Below, piece after piece: positions 11,368 through 23,069 of a stretch of 64,000 nt of DNA. Origin of the DNA: Euphorbia lathyris. Lineage: Eukaryota > Streptophyta > Magnoliopsida > Malpighiales > Euphorbiaceae. Each line of letters begins with the position of its first letter. Position 1 is the first letter of the stretch. Location of the stretch: positions 19,819,001 through 19,883,000 of the forward strand of contig NC_088914.1 in assembly GCF_963576675.1 (NCBI RefSeq), read 5' to 3'. A program made the position numbers and the translations under genes. A model generated the notes under the pieces. The model was not told where the DNA came from. It made no database searches and was given only the letters and a program-made list of their open reading frames with translations.

Positions 11368-12468
11368 TCACGTGTTGTGCGTGACGCTCCCATCGGTTCC
11401 TGTGTTAATTACGTCCCACATACTTTGGAAATATTTCTTCAAGTATTTACCGTTAATGTATCTCTTGTGTGGTTCTCCGCCCAGGCTCTTCAACCAATAC
11501 GCGTTCCCGGGAAGCACCTTGTGGATTTGAAATGGTCCTTCCCAGTTGGGTGACCACTTCCCAAGCTCACGATCCTTCGTCCCGATTGGTAGAATTAGCT
11601 TCCACACTAGCTCGCCTTCTCTGAAGCTTTTCTTTTTTACTTTCTTGTTGTACACGTCTTCCACTTTCTTCTTTTGGATCATCATGCAATCGAGCGCTTT
11701 CTGCCTTTCGTAGTCCAGATCTTCTAGCTCCATGGTCATGGCTTGTACATAATTGTCCGGCTCCAAGTCATTCTGACGCATTACTCATAATGAAGGCACA
11801 ATGACTTCCAATGGTATTACTGCATCATGACCAAACGTTAGGAAAAATGGACTCACTCCGGTCGCTCGTGTCTTAGACGTTCGCATAGCCCAGAGCGTTT
11901 CTGAGAGAACTTTATGCCACTCCCTAGGATTGTCTTCTAGCATCTTCTCCAAGATTTGGATCATGATCTTGTTGGACGCCTCAGCTTGACCATTCGCTTG
12001 TGCATAAAATGGGGTGGAATGAATCAACTTAATCTTGTACTCTTCTACGAACTCGTTCATATCTTCGCCTGTGAACATGGTTCCTTGATCCGTGGTGATG
12101 GATTCTGGGATTCCGAATCTATGAATCAAGTTCTCTTTGATGAATCAGATCACTTGTGTTTGGCCGACTTGTTTCATTGGTGCTGCTTCCACCCATTTGG
12201 AAAAGTAATCTGTGGCAACTATGATGAAACAATGACCTTTTGATGAAGCTGGGAATATTTTCCCTATTAGATCAATAGCCCATCCTCTAAAAGGCCACGG
12301 CTTCACCACTGAGTGTAATTCTTCTGAAGGGACTCGTTGGATTTGGCCATACAGTTGACACTTCTTGCAACCCTTCGCATATGTGATGCAATCGCGTAGG
12401 ATCGTTGGCCAGAAGTATCCATGGCGATTGATAAGCCACCACATTCTCCTTCCGGATTGGTGAGCTCC
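11368..12468 (-). pseudogene. E1 integrase
   Basis: Integrase of E1, which would insert the cDNA into the chromosome. Seen: a zinc-binding N-terminal region (INRHGYFWP, then CKKCQ), a core with D in WAIDLIG, D in TTDQGTMF and E in NGQAEASNK, which is the D-D-E triad, and a C-terminal part with GELVWK and the GPFQIHKVL beta-barrel. In-frame TGA stops lie at 12469-12471 (just before the domain), 12145-12147 and 11785-11787; the same frame reads through all three. At least the last two are one transition away from CGA arginine codons. No chromodomain follows, as expected for the Tat lineage. Confidence 0.88.
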
Positions 12469-13239
12469 TCATATGCCTTCATGGACTTGCTTCATGACTT
12501 CCATTGCTTTTGGGAAGCCGAGACATTTGAGTAGCATTCCGTCGTAGCTCTTACGGTACAAATCACCTGCCATCAATATGTAATTTCGAGATTGAATGCT
12601 CAATGAATATTTTACTTTTTTGGAAGGATCATTGAGGTAATCGATGAACGGTTTCCTCCAACCTTGAGCTAAGTTAATATCGATGTCGAATGATTCAAAC
12701 TGGACGCCTCTATCCGCCACGGAAGGATGGCCCTGTCTTCTGATGATAACAACTTTGTATGCTGTTTCTTTGGAGATCTTCATTCCAGAAGCGATTTGGG
12801 CTAACTCATCAGCTTCCCAGTTGTCATTTCTTGGGATATGCTCCAAACTGAACTCATCAAACATTTCCAAAAGTTGAATTACAAACGCGAAATAAGGTAG
12901 CAAAGATAAACTTGAGCATTTATATTCTCCTGTTAGGTGCCGGATAACCAATTGTGAATCACCGAAAATCTTGACCTCTTTCGCTCCTAGGTCTATCAAG
13001 ATTTCTAAGCCGATGATTAGAGCTTCATATTCAGCCTGGTTGTTCGTACATTCAAAATCCAAGTTTACCGCTAATATTGTCTTAGTCCCGGATGGGGCTG
13101 TGATGATCACTCCTGCCCCGTTGGAACTGTCTGTGCTTGAGCCATCGAACTTCAACTGCCACGGTTCTTTGTGCGTCAGATAAATTGGCAGTTCTGCTTC
13201 TTCGGGATATTGAAAGTTGGTCAGCCATAAAATCTGCAA
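12469..13239 (-). pseudogene. E1 second RNase H (archaeal-type) domain
   Basis: A complete RNase HI fold separate from the one joined to RT. Seen in order: WQLKFDGSSTDSSNGAGVI with the first aspartate, NNQAEYEALIIGLEI with the glutamate, IFGDSQLVI with the next aspartate, and NDNWEADELAQIASG with the last acidic residue. All four active-site positions are present. A second RNase H between RNase H and integrase is characteristic of Tat-lineage elements. The domain sits in a different frame from the upstream RT, with the change near 13,200-13,235, and ends at an in-frame TGA at 12469-12471. Confidence 0.88.
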
Positions 13240-14452
13240 TTTCTTTCCCTTTTATCGAGGATTGCGGGAGATACACTAACGTGAACTCGGCCAGTGCTAG
13301 TGACCATTTTCCTATTCTTCCTGAGAGGATAGGCTGGTTAAGTATGTATTTGATCAAGTCGGTGCTAGCAATCACATAAACTCTCGCTTTGAGCAAGTAA
13401 TGCCTCAACTTTGTGCAAGTGAAGTAGAGGGCTAAGGACGTCTTCTCAACTGGGCTGTACCTCGTCTCTGTCGATAGCAATGTTCGACTTAAATAGTAGA
13501 CGGCTTGTTCATGACGGTTTGCATTGTCTTGGGCAAGCAAGCACCCAATTGACTCGTCGGTTGCTGATATATAAAGCTTGAGTGGAGTACCCTCCCTTGG
13601 TGGCATCAACACGGGTGGGTTGCTCAAGTAAGTTTTGATCTCTTCGAACGCCGCTTGATGCTTATCGTCCCACTTGAAGCTTTCTTCGTCTTTGAGTCTT
13701 AACAGATCTGAGAAGGCTCTGGATTTTCCAGCCAAGTTTGATATGAATCGTCTCAAGTAGTTTACTTGGCCCAAGAACCGCTGCAACTCCTTCTTGTTCT
13801 TCGGAGGTTGTGCTTCTTTGATTGCTTTTGCCTTATTGTCGTCAATCTCGATTCCTCTTTGGTGGACTAAGAATCCGAGAAAGTTCCCTGCTTTGACCCC
13901 GAAGGCGCACTTCAGAGGGTTGAGCTTTAGGTTGTACTTACGCATCCGCTCGAAGCTCTTCCTCAAATGGCTGACATGTTCCATTTCTCGCTTGGACTTG
14001 ATAACGATGTCGTCCACGTATACCTCCATAGAGGTGCCGAGTAAATCGTGAAAGATGGCATTCATTGCTCTTTGGTATGTCGCGCCGGCATTCTTTAAAC
14101 CGAACGGCATGACGACCCATTCGAACGTGCCGATTGACCCTGGGAATCGAAATGCCGTTTTGGCAATGTCTTCTTCGGCAATGGGGATTTGGTTATATCC
14201 CGCATAGCAATCACACAGAGATATTAATTCATTTTTAGACACAGCATCTACTAACATTTCAGCTATAGGCATCACATAGATGTCTTTTGGCGTAGCTAGA
14301 TTTAGATCGCAGAAATCGCGTAATTTACCGTTCTTTTTTACTACAGGTACGACGTTAGATAGCCATACCGCGTACTTTGCTGGTCTGATGAATTTAGCCT
14401 TGAACAACTTTTCTATTTCTTCCTTCACCTTGCCTTCAACCTCTTTGCTCAT
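13082..14452 (-). pseudogene. E1 reverse transcriptase and first RNase H
   Basis: RT copies genomic RNA to cDNA and RNase H degrades the template. Seen: KKNGKLRDFCDLNLATPKD, the palm aspartate in SLCDCYAGYNQI, FGLKNAGATYQRAMN, the catalytic YVDD in MEVYVDDIVIKSK, then the thumb and LGQVNYLRRFI. The RT-linked RNase H follows with LYISATDESIGCLLAQ and ends near KGKEIADFMADQ. The frame is lost after ADQ, and the true continuation lies in the next frame (12469-13239). The segment is open over 456 residues, but an in-frame TAG at 14483-14485 separates it from the upstream part of pol. Confidence 0.92.
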
Positions 14453-14482
14453 CCTTCTTGTTGGTTGTTTGAAGGGTTTGAA

Positions 14483-14905
14483 CTACGGTTTGATTGGCAA
14501 TCTATGTTCCACTACATCTTTGCTCAACCCGGGCATTTCATCATAATTCCAAGCGAAACAGTCTTTGAACTCCTGAAGCAAACTGATAATGGCCTCTTTC
14601 AACGTTGGGCGTAGTAGGTTACTGACAAATGTAACCCGAGGTTCCTCTTCGGTTCCTAGATTTACTTCGTCCAAAGGATCGACTGCCATGGAACCTTCAT
14701 CTTCTAACTTTGGGTTTGCCCTCTTCACATCTTGTAATTGGATTTCTTCTCCTTGAGGATCTAGTTCGGCTACTCCTTTGGGTGCTTCGATTTCTGAGAC
14801 CCTCATGTCGTTCTCCTGGTACAGTTTCTCCGCTAGTTGTTGCGCATTCAGTTTTGATATAGCGACTGAAGCTACCACTTCTTTTCTCGATGTTGTGCTA
14901 GTCAT
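14483..14905 (-). pseudogene. E1 pol, protease-RT spacer
   Basis: A 140-residue linker typical of Tat pol, ending in the conserved approach to RT (LLQEFKDCFAWNYDEMPGL, then VEHRLPIKP). Its ATG overlaps the stop of the protease frame as ATGA (14902-14905), so it is one frame off. This could be an old indel, or a re-initiation or frameshift arrangement; I favour an indel. The TAG at 14483-14485 interrupts it in the same frame as RT. Confidence 0.75.
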
Positions 14906-16038
14906 GGAATTTCTTCTATTATTGGTTCGTCACGAAATGGCCTTCGACGGGGCACGATTGACGTTGGGATTAGGATATTCTTGATCTCTTTGCCGCATGA
15001 TTGCTCTTTGTGATTGGACCTAACTCGGATTGGGCCAACAGATTCCTCGTAGAGTCTGGCTTCGACCACATCGGAGTAAGCTTCGAATGGCTTCTCGTTT
15101 GCCCGAACAACTTCCACCTCGTCTCCTTTCCAAAATAGAAGGAATTGGTGTAATAACGGGGGGATGCATGAGTTGGAATGAATCCAATCTCTCCCTAACA
15201 GTGCCTGATAACTCGCGATTGAATTTACCACGAAGAAAGCGGCCATGGCGGTGTGAGAGCCAATGGTGAGTTCCAATGGTAGGACGCCGTATGTCTTTGC
15301 AATTTCTCCCGTGAAGGCTGAAACTGACACCTCTGATGAGATTATATCTTCCTCTGATTTCCCTAAGGCTAGGACCATCTTCATAGGCATAATGTTGACG
15401 GCTGATCCATTGTCGATGAGCACTCTGGAGATTGGTTTGCCATCTACATGAGCCTTGACGTATAGAGGTTTGATATGGCGAGTCATCCTTGGAGTGGGCT
15501 TGTCAAAGTAAACCCTCTTCATGCCCTCTTCACCCGGTGTCTTCGGGACTGTGTCTTCTTGCTCCTTGTGCTCGGATTTGGGGCATTCCTTCTTAGTGTC
15601 TTCGCTTCTAAAATCCGAAGGTAAGATTAAAGAGGTAGCTGCACAATCTACCCGTATGATGAAATCTCCAACCCGAATTTGGAGGTTCTTCTCTTGGTTT
15701 TTTCCTCCTCTTTCCGCATCGTTGGAGTTGACACTGGATGACTCCTTTTGACTATTTCTCTTTTCTGTCTCTCTTTTCCTTAATCTTCTCTTTGCATTCC
15801 TGGAGAGAGGCCTTGGGAATTTCTTGTGGCTATTCAATTGCCATTGATTGAGGGGTGACGTGCTCGAGGGTGTCACGAAACGTGGCCGTTGTTGTTGCAC
15901 GTCTCTTATCTTTGTATTCTGTGATTGCCTTGAGCTTTCCTCCAACTTTAGTGGCGTCGCTTTTGGTACCCATATCTGTCGGGTTCTCACGTCACCCTGT
16001 TGCTTTCCTTTGCCCCCCCCACAATAGTGAAGTGGCAT
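14902..16038 (-). pseudogene. E1 protease region
   Basis: Retropepsin-like aspartic protease that would cleave Gag-Pol. The catalytic motif is visible as VLIDNGSAVNIMP (D-N-G in place of the usual D-T/S-G), followed by FTGE, and ALLGRDWIH near the second conserved motif of the fold. The N-terminal 150 residues are basic and low complexity (RNAKRRLRKRETEKR). The frame is continuous for 378 residues. The boundary with gag is disturbed: two stops (near 16039-16053) and an eight-base C run (16013-16020) lie between the two frames. Confidence 0.85.
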
Positions 16039-16050
16039 TGATTATATTGG

Positions 16051-17796
16051 CTACTGGAATGGGTCCTCGTCGATCAGCATGCTTTCCTTCTTTTCCGGGA
16101 ATTGGAGTATCCCACGGTTAATCCTATCCTGCACGGCATTTTTAAAACCAAAACATGCTTGAGTGTTGTGGCTCCAGTTGTCGTGATACTTACAGTAGTT
16201 TCGTCCGTGTATTTCTTCTTTGGATGGGATCACATGTCTAGGAGGCAATGTGATGAACTGCTCCTTTAGCAGGTAGTCGAAGATCTCTTCCGTCTTCGAG
16301 ACGTCAAACGTATATTGAGTGGTTGGGATCCTTTTAACTACCTCGGGTGCTTTGGGATTCTTTACCAACACGGGACATGTTCGAGATCCGATGTTCGTTA
16401 AGTCGGCAATGGCAACCTCATGCATTTGTACATCCCCTTGGTAGCTTCCTACAGAGTTCTTCTTGCGTCGATGATCTTCCCTCATCAACTCCTCGTACTC
16501 TGAAACCTTGGCCACCAACTCGTAGTAGTCGCGGAAATCTATCCCCTGAAATTTCTTCCGATTTTCGAATTCCAACCCACGTTGGGCAATCTTCACGAAC
16601 TCGACCTCGGGGATGTTGATTCGACAACGATGTCGCATCCTTTTGAATCGGTTGATAAAACTTTCAACCGGTTCTCCATGTCGTTTCGTCATTCGGGATA
16701 GCTCTGCAACACAGATCTCAGGCTCCGTTCGATAGAACTGGTTGTGGAACAGTCTTTCCATTTGTTCCCATCCATGAATGGATCCGGATGGTAAGGTGGT
16801 TTACCAAGAGAAAGCTGGTCCCGTTAGTGAACCTGGGAATAGCCGCAAGCGTAACATATCGAAGTTCGTGTCCATGCTCAAACCGCTGCACTGAAAGGTG
16901 AAGCATGCCACGTGCTCCATAGTAGATTGCCCTTCTTCTCCTGAAAATAAAGCGAAATCAGGTACTCTAAAATTGTGGGGTAAAGGGTATAGCTGATCAT
17001 AGTGCCATGGATATGGTTTCTGGAACTCGGGTCGGTATACTTCCCTCACGGCTGGCCCATAGATCTCTTGGACGATGTTTCTTATGCGTTGGGCCTCTCC
17101 CAAGTTGTTGGTGGGCTCCATGCGTGTATGCGTCGTCCGTTGTGGGTGAAAGTTGGTTTGTCTCACATTGCCCCCCACATTACGAGCATAGCTTTCCTCG
17201 TAATGTTCAGCATGGTTACTAGGTCCTGTATGAGATCTAAACTGTTGTTGAGGTGGCGGGATTTGAATAGGTTCTGGGCTGATCCTATCACCGCGCTCAT
17301 TGAACCTGAGATTCTCTTCTCGAGCTGGTGGCGGGGTATACCTTTCCCCAGCTCCTGATGTCGGTGCTTTCTTCCCACTATCTACCGGTCCTTGAGATGT
17401 CGACCTTTGTGTGAACAGCTCGGCGCACTTTTCTTGGATTTTGCTGATCTCTCCGGTTAAATCAACGATCCTTTCCTCGAGAGCCGATCCCTTGTTGGAA
17501 TTGTTCACCGCCTCGTTGTTGGCTTGCATTGCCTTGCACACATCCTCATAACTTTCTCTCATGGATTGCGAAAATCCATGTAGAAATTGGTCGATCTGCT
17601 TCTCTAGTTTTGCTAAAAATGGTGCCATGTCGAATATGGGTGGGCCTTGTTGGTTTGCACCTCCGCTATTGTTCATGGTCTCAGCCGCACAACCTTCAGG
17701 CATGCCGGGTTTGTTGCTCTGATCCCGGTTCTGATTTTGACTTTCCTCGGAGTCCGATGGGATGGGATCTTTCCCCGTGTTCTTCCTAGGAGGCAT
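16051..17796 (-). pseudogene. E1 gag
   Basis: Structural Gag protein of E1, starting MPPRKNTGKD at 17796, 238 bp inside the 5' LTR. Order: a polar N-terminus, a coiled-coil stretch (SALEERIVDLTGEISKIQEK), a proline-rich linker, then the capsid-like gag domain (PHNFRVPDFALFSGEEG onward) and a C-terminal C/H knuckle-like segment (NYCKYHDNWSHNTQACFGF). An in-frame TAA at 16801-16803 follows AFSW; the same frame continues to 16051. No other break is seen within gag. Confidence 0.88.
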
Positions 17797-18010
17797 TCTT
17801 CGTGAGTACTTATGGGTGAAAATTATGAAATTATGTTAGTAATCTAGTGCTGAAAAAAGAAAGAACAAGGAAATAAATAAATGCTTATTAACGGAACAAA
17901 AGCAAGGCATGAAAAACAAATGGGTTAAAAAATGAGCATGAAAAATATATACGTGGTATGAAAAAACAAGTCTTACAAATTTTTGGCTAATCCAAAATAA
18001 AAAATAAAAG
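17797..18010 (-). other. E1 5' untranslated leader
   Basis: An A/T-rich stretch between the PBS and the gag ATG with no conserved frame. It would carry dimerisation and packaging signals, none of which I can identify. Confidence 0.5.
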
Positions 18011-18028
18011 GTCCCACTGGGCGTGCCA
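18011..18028 (-). promoter_or_regulatory. E1 primer binding site
   Basis: Minus strand TGGCACGCCCAGTGGGAC, three bases inside the 5' LTR, beginning with TGG as expected for pairing to a tRNA 3' CCA end. The same 18 bases form the E2 PBS. The primer is probably an arginine tRNA, but I did not verify this. Confidence 0.9.
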
Positions 18029-19313
18029 AAAATTGTTAGCGATATTTTGCGAATATGCTAATTTCAACCTTGTCACGTGTGGTTAGGGTGCGGGCGTGCC
18101 AGAGAAATTATTTCTCAATTATTAAAGTGGGTTAAGTTTATAGATTTGCGCGCCAAAACTTGAATTCTAAACGAAACGATTGGCGAGGGACGCAAGGATT
18201 GAAAAAGTCCCTCTTGGGTCTCTAGCGCCGTTATAGAAACTTTGCTAGATAAATTGTTTTATTTAAGCTAATGCGAATAAATTGAAGACGTGAAAAATAA
18301 AGAAATTGAAAGATGCGAAATTGACACAAGATTTGGTGAAAATTGGTATTTTATTGATGAATAAATGTTTGAAACATGAAATTAGAAATGAATTAAATTA
18401 CAATTGAGAAATCTCTATATTAAACATATAGGTAATCAATTGAATTGGAACAAACAAATCAATACAAAGAATTGAAATGCGATAAAATAAATTGAAATTC
18501 AACAACAAACTCGGAGCCACAATAGCTATCTCGGATTGAAGTTGAATTTTGGTGTAGGTGCGAGGTCCTCGGAGAGCTGCAACCGGTCGGGCCCGTACGG
18601 TATGTGCTTTGTGCAATGACTAAACGTTGGTGGGTAAATGGGGCAGATTTAAACCTTGACTTTGGGGAGCTTGGTTGGAGTGCTTAAGAACACGGAATTG
18701 GACAAGTAAATAGTGTAAATTGAACTTCGGGAGGTTAGGAACAACTTTTTATAAGGGATCGAAGGCTAAAACGGATTCTAAATGGACGGAATCTGGCTTT
18801 GAAAACAACTAGTCGAATCTGGGAAATTCTGGGCAGAATAGCTAAAAGAATTTGGGGTACAAAGATCAGCTTGTAAACGGAGTTTCTTGACACGGAATTA
18901 AGTGAATCAAAAGGCTAGATCGAAATTCAGGACGTTAGGAACAACTTTGTCGAAGGGATCGAAGGCAAAAAATAACGTTAAATGGACAAAATTGGGCTTT
19001 GAAAAAGGATGGACGAATCTGGAAAATTATTTTAGAAAGGAAATTCTAATTGAAAACTTGAGCAGAGTCACGACTTTGAAACACTAATTTGATTTGAGAA
19101 ACTTGAAAAAAGGCTTTGGAACTTGAATTGAAGCTAAAGGAAGCTAAATGAGGGATTAAAACTAAGAAAAACGAAGAACGAAAGGAAGAACTTTGAAGAA
19201 CTTGAAGAACTAGAAGCTAAGAACTAAAAACTAAAAAGAGAGCATTGAGAGTAACCTTTAGAGAGGGGTTTGTATGTGTGTTGAGTGTGTATTTTAATGA
19301 AGGGGAGGGGGCC

Positions 19314-19321
19314 TATTTATA
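19314..19321 (-). promoter_or_regulatory. E1 TATA box (5' LTR)
   Basis: TATAAATA on the minus strand, preceded upstream by GC-rich arrays and followed by a leader with ctcaacacacatac. The equivalent box in the other LTR is 6859-6866; E2 and E3 have TATAAATA in matching places. Confidence 0.7.
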
Positions 19322-19480
19322 GTATTTTGGAGTGGCATTTTGGTAATTATTCAGTGGCATTTTGGTAATTATTCACCAACTAACACAACTACCTCCATGC
19401 CACATCACCCCACTACCTCAACTTCTACTAACTACCATCAACTTCCATTGACTGCTTCCAACTGTTGCCGGAAGAGGCAA

Positions 19481-19796
19481 TACGCCCCGCGAATTGTTGG
19501 TTACGCCCTGCGTATTGTTGGTTACGCCCTGCGTATTGGAGGTCCTGAAGCTTGTGCGTTTTGTTGATGGTATCTGCGCGTGGCGCCTCTGGTGTTACGT
19601 CCCGCGTAGGAAAGTACGCGCTGCGTAAGAGAAGGACGCCCCGCGTGTTTGTGCTCCTGAACTTGGAACGCCTTGTTGATGCGCTTTACGCGTGGCGTAT
19701 AGGAAGACACGCCCCGCGTAAAGTAGTCTCTGAAGCGGAACGTCTTCGGGTGTGTGGAATACGCCCCGCGTGTGAAAATACACGCCCCGCGTATTT
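19481..19796. repeat. GC-rich palindrome array in E1 5' LTR
   Basis: The counterpart of 7026-7338, with the same order of units and a few substitutions in individual units. The number of units is unchanged between the two LTRs. Confidence 0.9.
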
Positions 19797-19933
19797 GAGG
19801 TGAGCTTACGAATTGTTTTTCTGATTTTTATTTATTATTATTATTTCCTAGACAAAATATAAACTATATCCTAAATTTAACAACAAGTATTATATATATA
19901 TATAAAATAAATTTTCTTTATTTTGGGCCAACA

Positions 19934-19938
19934 ATGTC
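19934..19938. repeat. E1 target-site duplication, right copy
   Basis: ATGTC immediately after the E1 terminal CA, matching 5574-5578. Confidence 0.95.
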
Positions 19939-21866
19939 TAATATTATAATATGGATCGAGAATTTGACTATAGTTTAAGCTTTTAGTTTCAGTGATTATA
20001 TGACAGATTTTAATATATATATATATATATATTTATTTATTTATTTATTTATTAGAGAATTCAAAAATTTGTGGGAGGGCGAGATTGTTTTTATCCTTAT
20101 TAATTTTTTTTTACAAAATGTCTTAAACACTATGAGTCTGTTTGATTTACCTGTTGTTTGTTGCTATGATTTGTTGTTTACCGTTGGAAAATGTTACTTT
20201 TTCAAAAAGAATGGATTCCATGCTTTTGGAAAAAAAAAGACTAATTTTCACGTATAAAAAATAAATAGAGGTCTCTAACTAAAAACCCAAAACTCTCATT
20301 TTTAATATGAAAATGCAAACAGTAGGAAACAAAAAAGTAATCAAACACCCCATACATCATTTTAACCAAATTTAGGAGACAATATATTACTATAAACAAT
20401 TTTAAAGAGTTAATATATCATTTTAAATAAATTCAGGTGATCAATATATCACTTGAATCTTTGGTTAAAAAAAATAAATATATCACTTTAATCAAGTTTG
20501 AGAAATAACAAAACACCAGGGTGAAATGCTCTTTTACCAATGGTAGAACCGCAATAAGGGGGCGGGTGCCCATGTGGCCCCCTCTAAATCCGCCACTATA
20601 CATATATACACGAAATTAGAATTTACTAATACGCTACACTATTAATGATTTATGAGTGTTGATATGATATTTTTCAATTCTTTTGCAGGAAAAATAAAAC
20701 TCCCATTAGGAGGTTTCATAGGGTTTTTGGTTGTTTCCAGCATTGTTCAACTATGTGAATGTTGAGATTTGTCACTGTTTGCATATTTCTTAGATTTAAT
20801 ACGCCTAAATAATGGCGAATGGTTAAATTCAATTTAGCCATCAGGGTAAATATGAACATTTCTATTCTTAAACATTTATTTTACTTAAGTGCAGAGTTAT
20901 ATAGCTCCTTATACATGTGAGACAATCCTCTCCTTTTAATGTACCTTTTGAGATGAGTTACACCATTGTTTACATGATATCAAAATTATGGTTCAATGTT
21001 TGCGCACAACAAATCAATTGAGCATGAGGATTAAACATCATATATTGCTGAATTAGAGAGTTATATGCATCCTTATACGTATGAGGCAATCCTCTTATTT
21101 TAAGATACATTTTATGATGAGTTAGACATTTGTTTATAATATTGTAATTAATTGAATAACATACACGGAATTCTAATTTTCTAAAATAAGTTAAAAACAA
21201 TAGCTCATGATTTTGGATGTTTTTAATTTCTTTTTAAAAACAATAATAAACACAGTCTAAGAAAAAGTCATTCTTTTTAGGGTTTATTTCCAGAAATAAA
21301 AATAAAAGGAATCTAAAATTTTTTGTCATTCTGCAGAGAATTTGGTACTACACACAAGTCCTTCAATAATAAACTATGAGCCTAAATTTTTTTGTCATTC
21401 CATAGAGATGTTGAGTTTAAGATGTAGGATTTCCAACTAGTGGGAGAAAATGATATGTAAAAATAATAATTTTATAAAAAAAATCAACAAGAATAATATA
21501 AATAAAATCATTTCAGTTACAATATATCAATATAAATTGTTGAATTATTCAATCTCCAACTTAATATCGCTCAGAAAAAAAAAATCAATTTATAATACAT
21601 TTGTAGAAGATTATTCTCAAGAATAAATTTAACATAGTAAAGCTCCTAACTTCATCCAATTCGGTTATTTAGCAATGCAAAAATAGAAAAATTATTGTTT
21701 CACTGAAAATTAACTCATAGCAGGTGCATATCCCGAAGATTCAATGATTAAAGGCAGGAATGGTGTTTTCGGTGGAGGTAGCAGTGGTGCCGTTAGATAT
21801 GGTGTTGCCGAAAAGAAGTGAAAATTAATGGGAATTAAAAAATTTACAAGGTTATTAGACCTCTGA
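19939..21866. other. AT-rich spacer with degenerate repeats
   Basis: No gene. A possible small foldback element spans about 20132-20353 (ends gtctgtttgattta and its diverged inverse taatcaaacacccc). A diverged direct repeat about 85 bp long occurs at 20890-20975 and 21056-21142 (agttatatagctccttatac versus agttatatgcatccttatac). The words agggggcgggtgccc and aatccgccact at about 20555-20597 look like the end of a decayed transposon. Confidence 0.45.
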
Positions 21867-21870
21867 TAGT

Positions 21871-22061
21871 TCTGATACCATGAAAGGTTAAGGTTTAAAC
21901 GTCATTTTCATTGAAGGATTTGTGCTTATAAAGAGATTACAAACGTATTTGTTACAATAGAAAACAAATAATATTTAAGCTATTTTAAATACAAATATTA
22001 ACCAAATAATAGTAGATAAATATCTACATAAATTAGAATGAGTTGATGACTAATTCAAACA
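21871..22061 (-). mobile_element. Short copia-type LTR with PBS remnant
   Basis: tctgatacca at 21871-21880 is the inverse of the initiator-Met PBS TGGTATCAGA common in plant Ty1/copia elements. It directly abuts a stretch that starts TG at 21881 and ends CA at 22061. The internal region to the left shows no convincing gag. I call it a remnant. Confidence 0.4.
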
Positions 22062-22686
22062 CTTGATAGGCCCCTATTACAAAGCACAGACTACTGTTTG
22101 TAAACTTTTAAATCACGAGAATTGTTTTTACAAATCGATCAAATCACGAGAAGTTCTACAGTCGTTCCTCTACATATCAGAATGCTTCCATTTCCTCCAT
22201 TCTTCATCCCCATCTCCACTTAGAAGACTCCCTAGCCCATGGCTTGCAGCTTTGCTTTCCTTCCCTCCTTGACTTACCTATAGCCCCCTCGGTAATCAAT
22301 ATTGGCTTTCAAAGCCTACATGGAACTATCATAGCACCATATAAAATCTCCAAAAGAAAAGATGTTGGAGAACAAGGTTGCCATCTATTGAGCCAAATTC
22401 TCGATATAGGGCTGAAACTAAGATATCTCTGGTGGGTGAAGAGGTTATTTTGGATACTTCGGTTGTGGAGGCAACTGATTTTGAGAGGGGAGTTAGAGAG
22501 AGAAATGTGACAGTTATAGAGAAATTTAGAAAGAGATGAGTTCCAGAGAGAAATATGCCAGTTGGAGAGAGAAATTAATGAAAACAAATGAAGAGAGAGA
22601 AAAAATGTCTTCAACTAATTAGAGAGAAGCCAAAAAGATAAAAGGAAATAATGTAAGTGAAAAATATTAAGGATATTTTTAGGTCA
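22062..22686. other. Spacer, no gene seen
   Basis: Includes purine-rich direct repeats of gagagagaaa type (22440-22620) and weak open frames without recognisable domains. Confidence 0.4.
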
Positions 22687-22689
22687 TTA

Positions 22690-23069
22690 GAGCATCTCCA
22701 ATAGCCTCTTAAGTTGGCTCTTAAGTTAAAATTTGAGGAGAGAAAATAAAAATTCATCTCCAACAGCCTCTTAGTGGCTCCTCAAATCACTAAGAGCCTC
22801 TCCATCCTCTCTATTAATAGAGAGTCTCTCTCCACCTCTTAGTGCATCCTAACTTCATTTTTTATTAATAATATATTAGTGATGTGTCTCTCTCCTCACA
22901 CTATTGGTAATATAACAATAAAGAATAATCTTAATAATAAAGTAATAAATAAAGAGTGAATATAAGGAGCATTGTTGGAGATGATATATCTTAGCAACTC
23001 TTAAATCACTAAGAGTCAATTATTTATATTATTTTTAGAGAGCTCACTAAGAGTCTATTAGAGATGCTC
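22690..23069. mobile_element. Harbinger/Tourist-type MITE
   Basis: A 380-bp element with terminal inverted repeats GAGCATCTCCAATAG / CTATTAGAGATGCTC and a 3-bp TTA target duplication (22687-22689 and 23070-23072). It contains internal repeats ctcttaagttggctc and actaagagcctctcc and has no coding capacity. A related copy is at 41538-42722. Confidence 0.88.

Larger units (their letters stand above)
5579..19933 (-). mobile_element. E1: complete Tat-type Ty3/gypsy LTR retrotransposon
   Basis: A 14,355-bp element on the minus strand, bounded by ATGTC target duplications, with LTRs of 1902 and 1900 bp. In transcript order it has the 5' LTR (18034-19933), PBS (18011-18028), gag, protease, RT, RNase H, a second RNase H, integrase, a long 3' region that holds an oppositely oriented PMD gene (8079-10607), PPT (7481-7498) and the 3' LTR (5579-7480). 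The second RNase H and the long 3' region are hallmarks of the Tat lineage. Coding capacity is broken by at least five in-frame stops and about three frame changes, although the LTRs differ at only some twenty-odd positions by eye. It is therefore structurally intact but cannot encode its own proteins. Confidence 0.95.
18034..19933 (-). repeat. E1 5' LTR
   Basis: A 1900-bp partner of 5579-7480, with the same TG...CA ends in plus-strand reading. It drives transcription leftward and carries a TATA box at 19314-19321 and the palindrome array at 19481-19796. Confidence 0.95.

Noticed and set aside
18011..18028. tRNA gene fragment
   Set aside because: Only the last 18 bases match a tRNA end and it lies next to the LTR, so it is a primer binding site.
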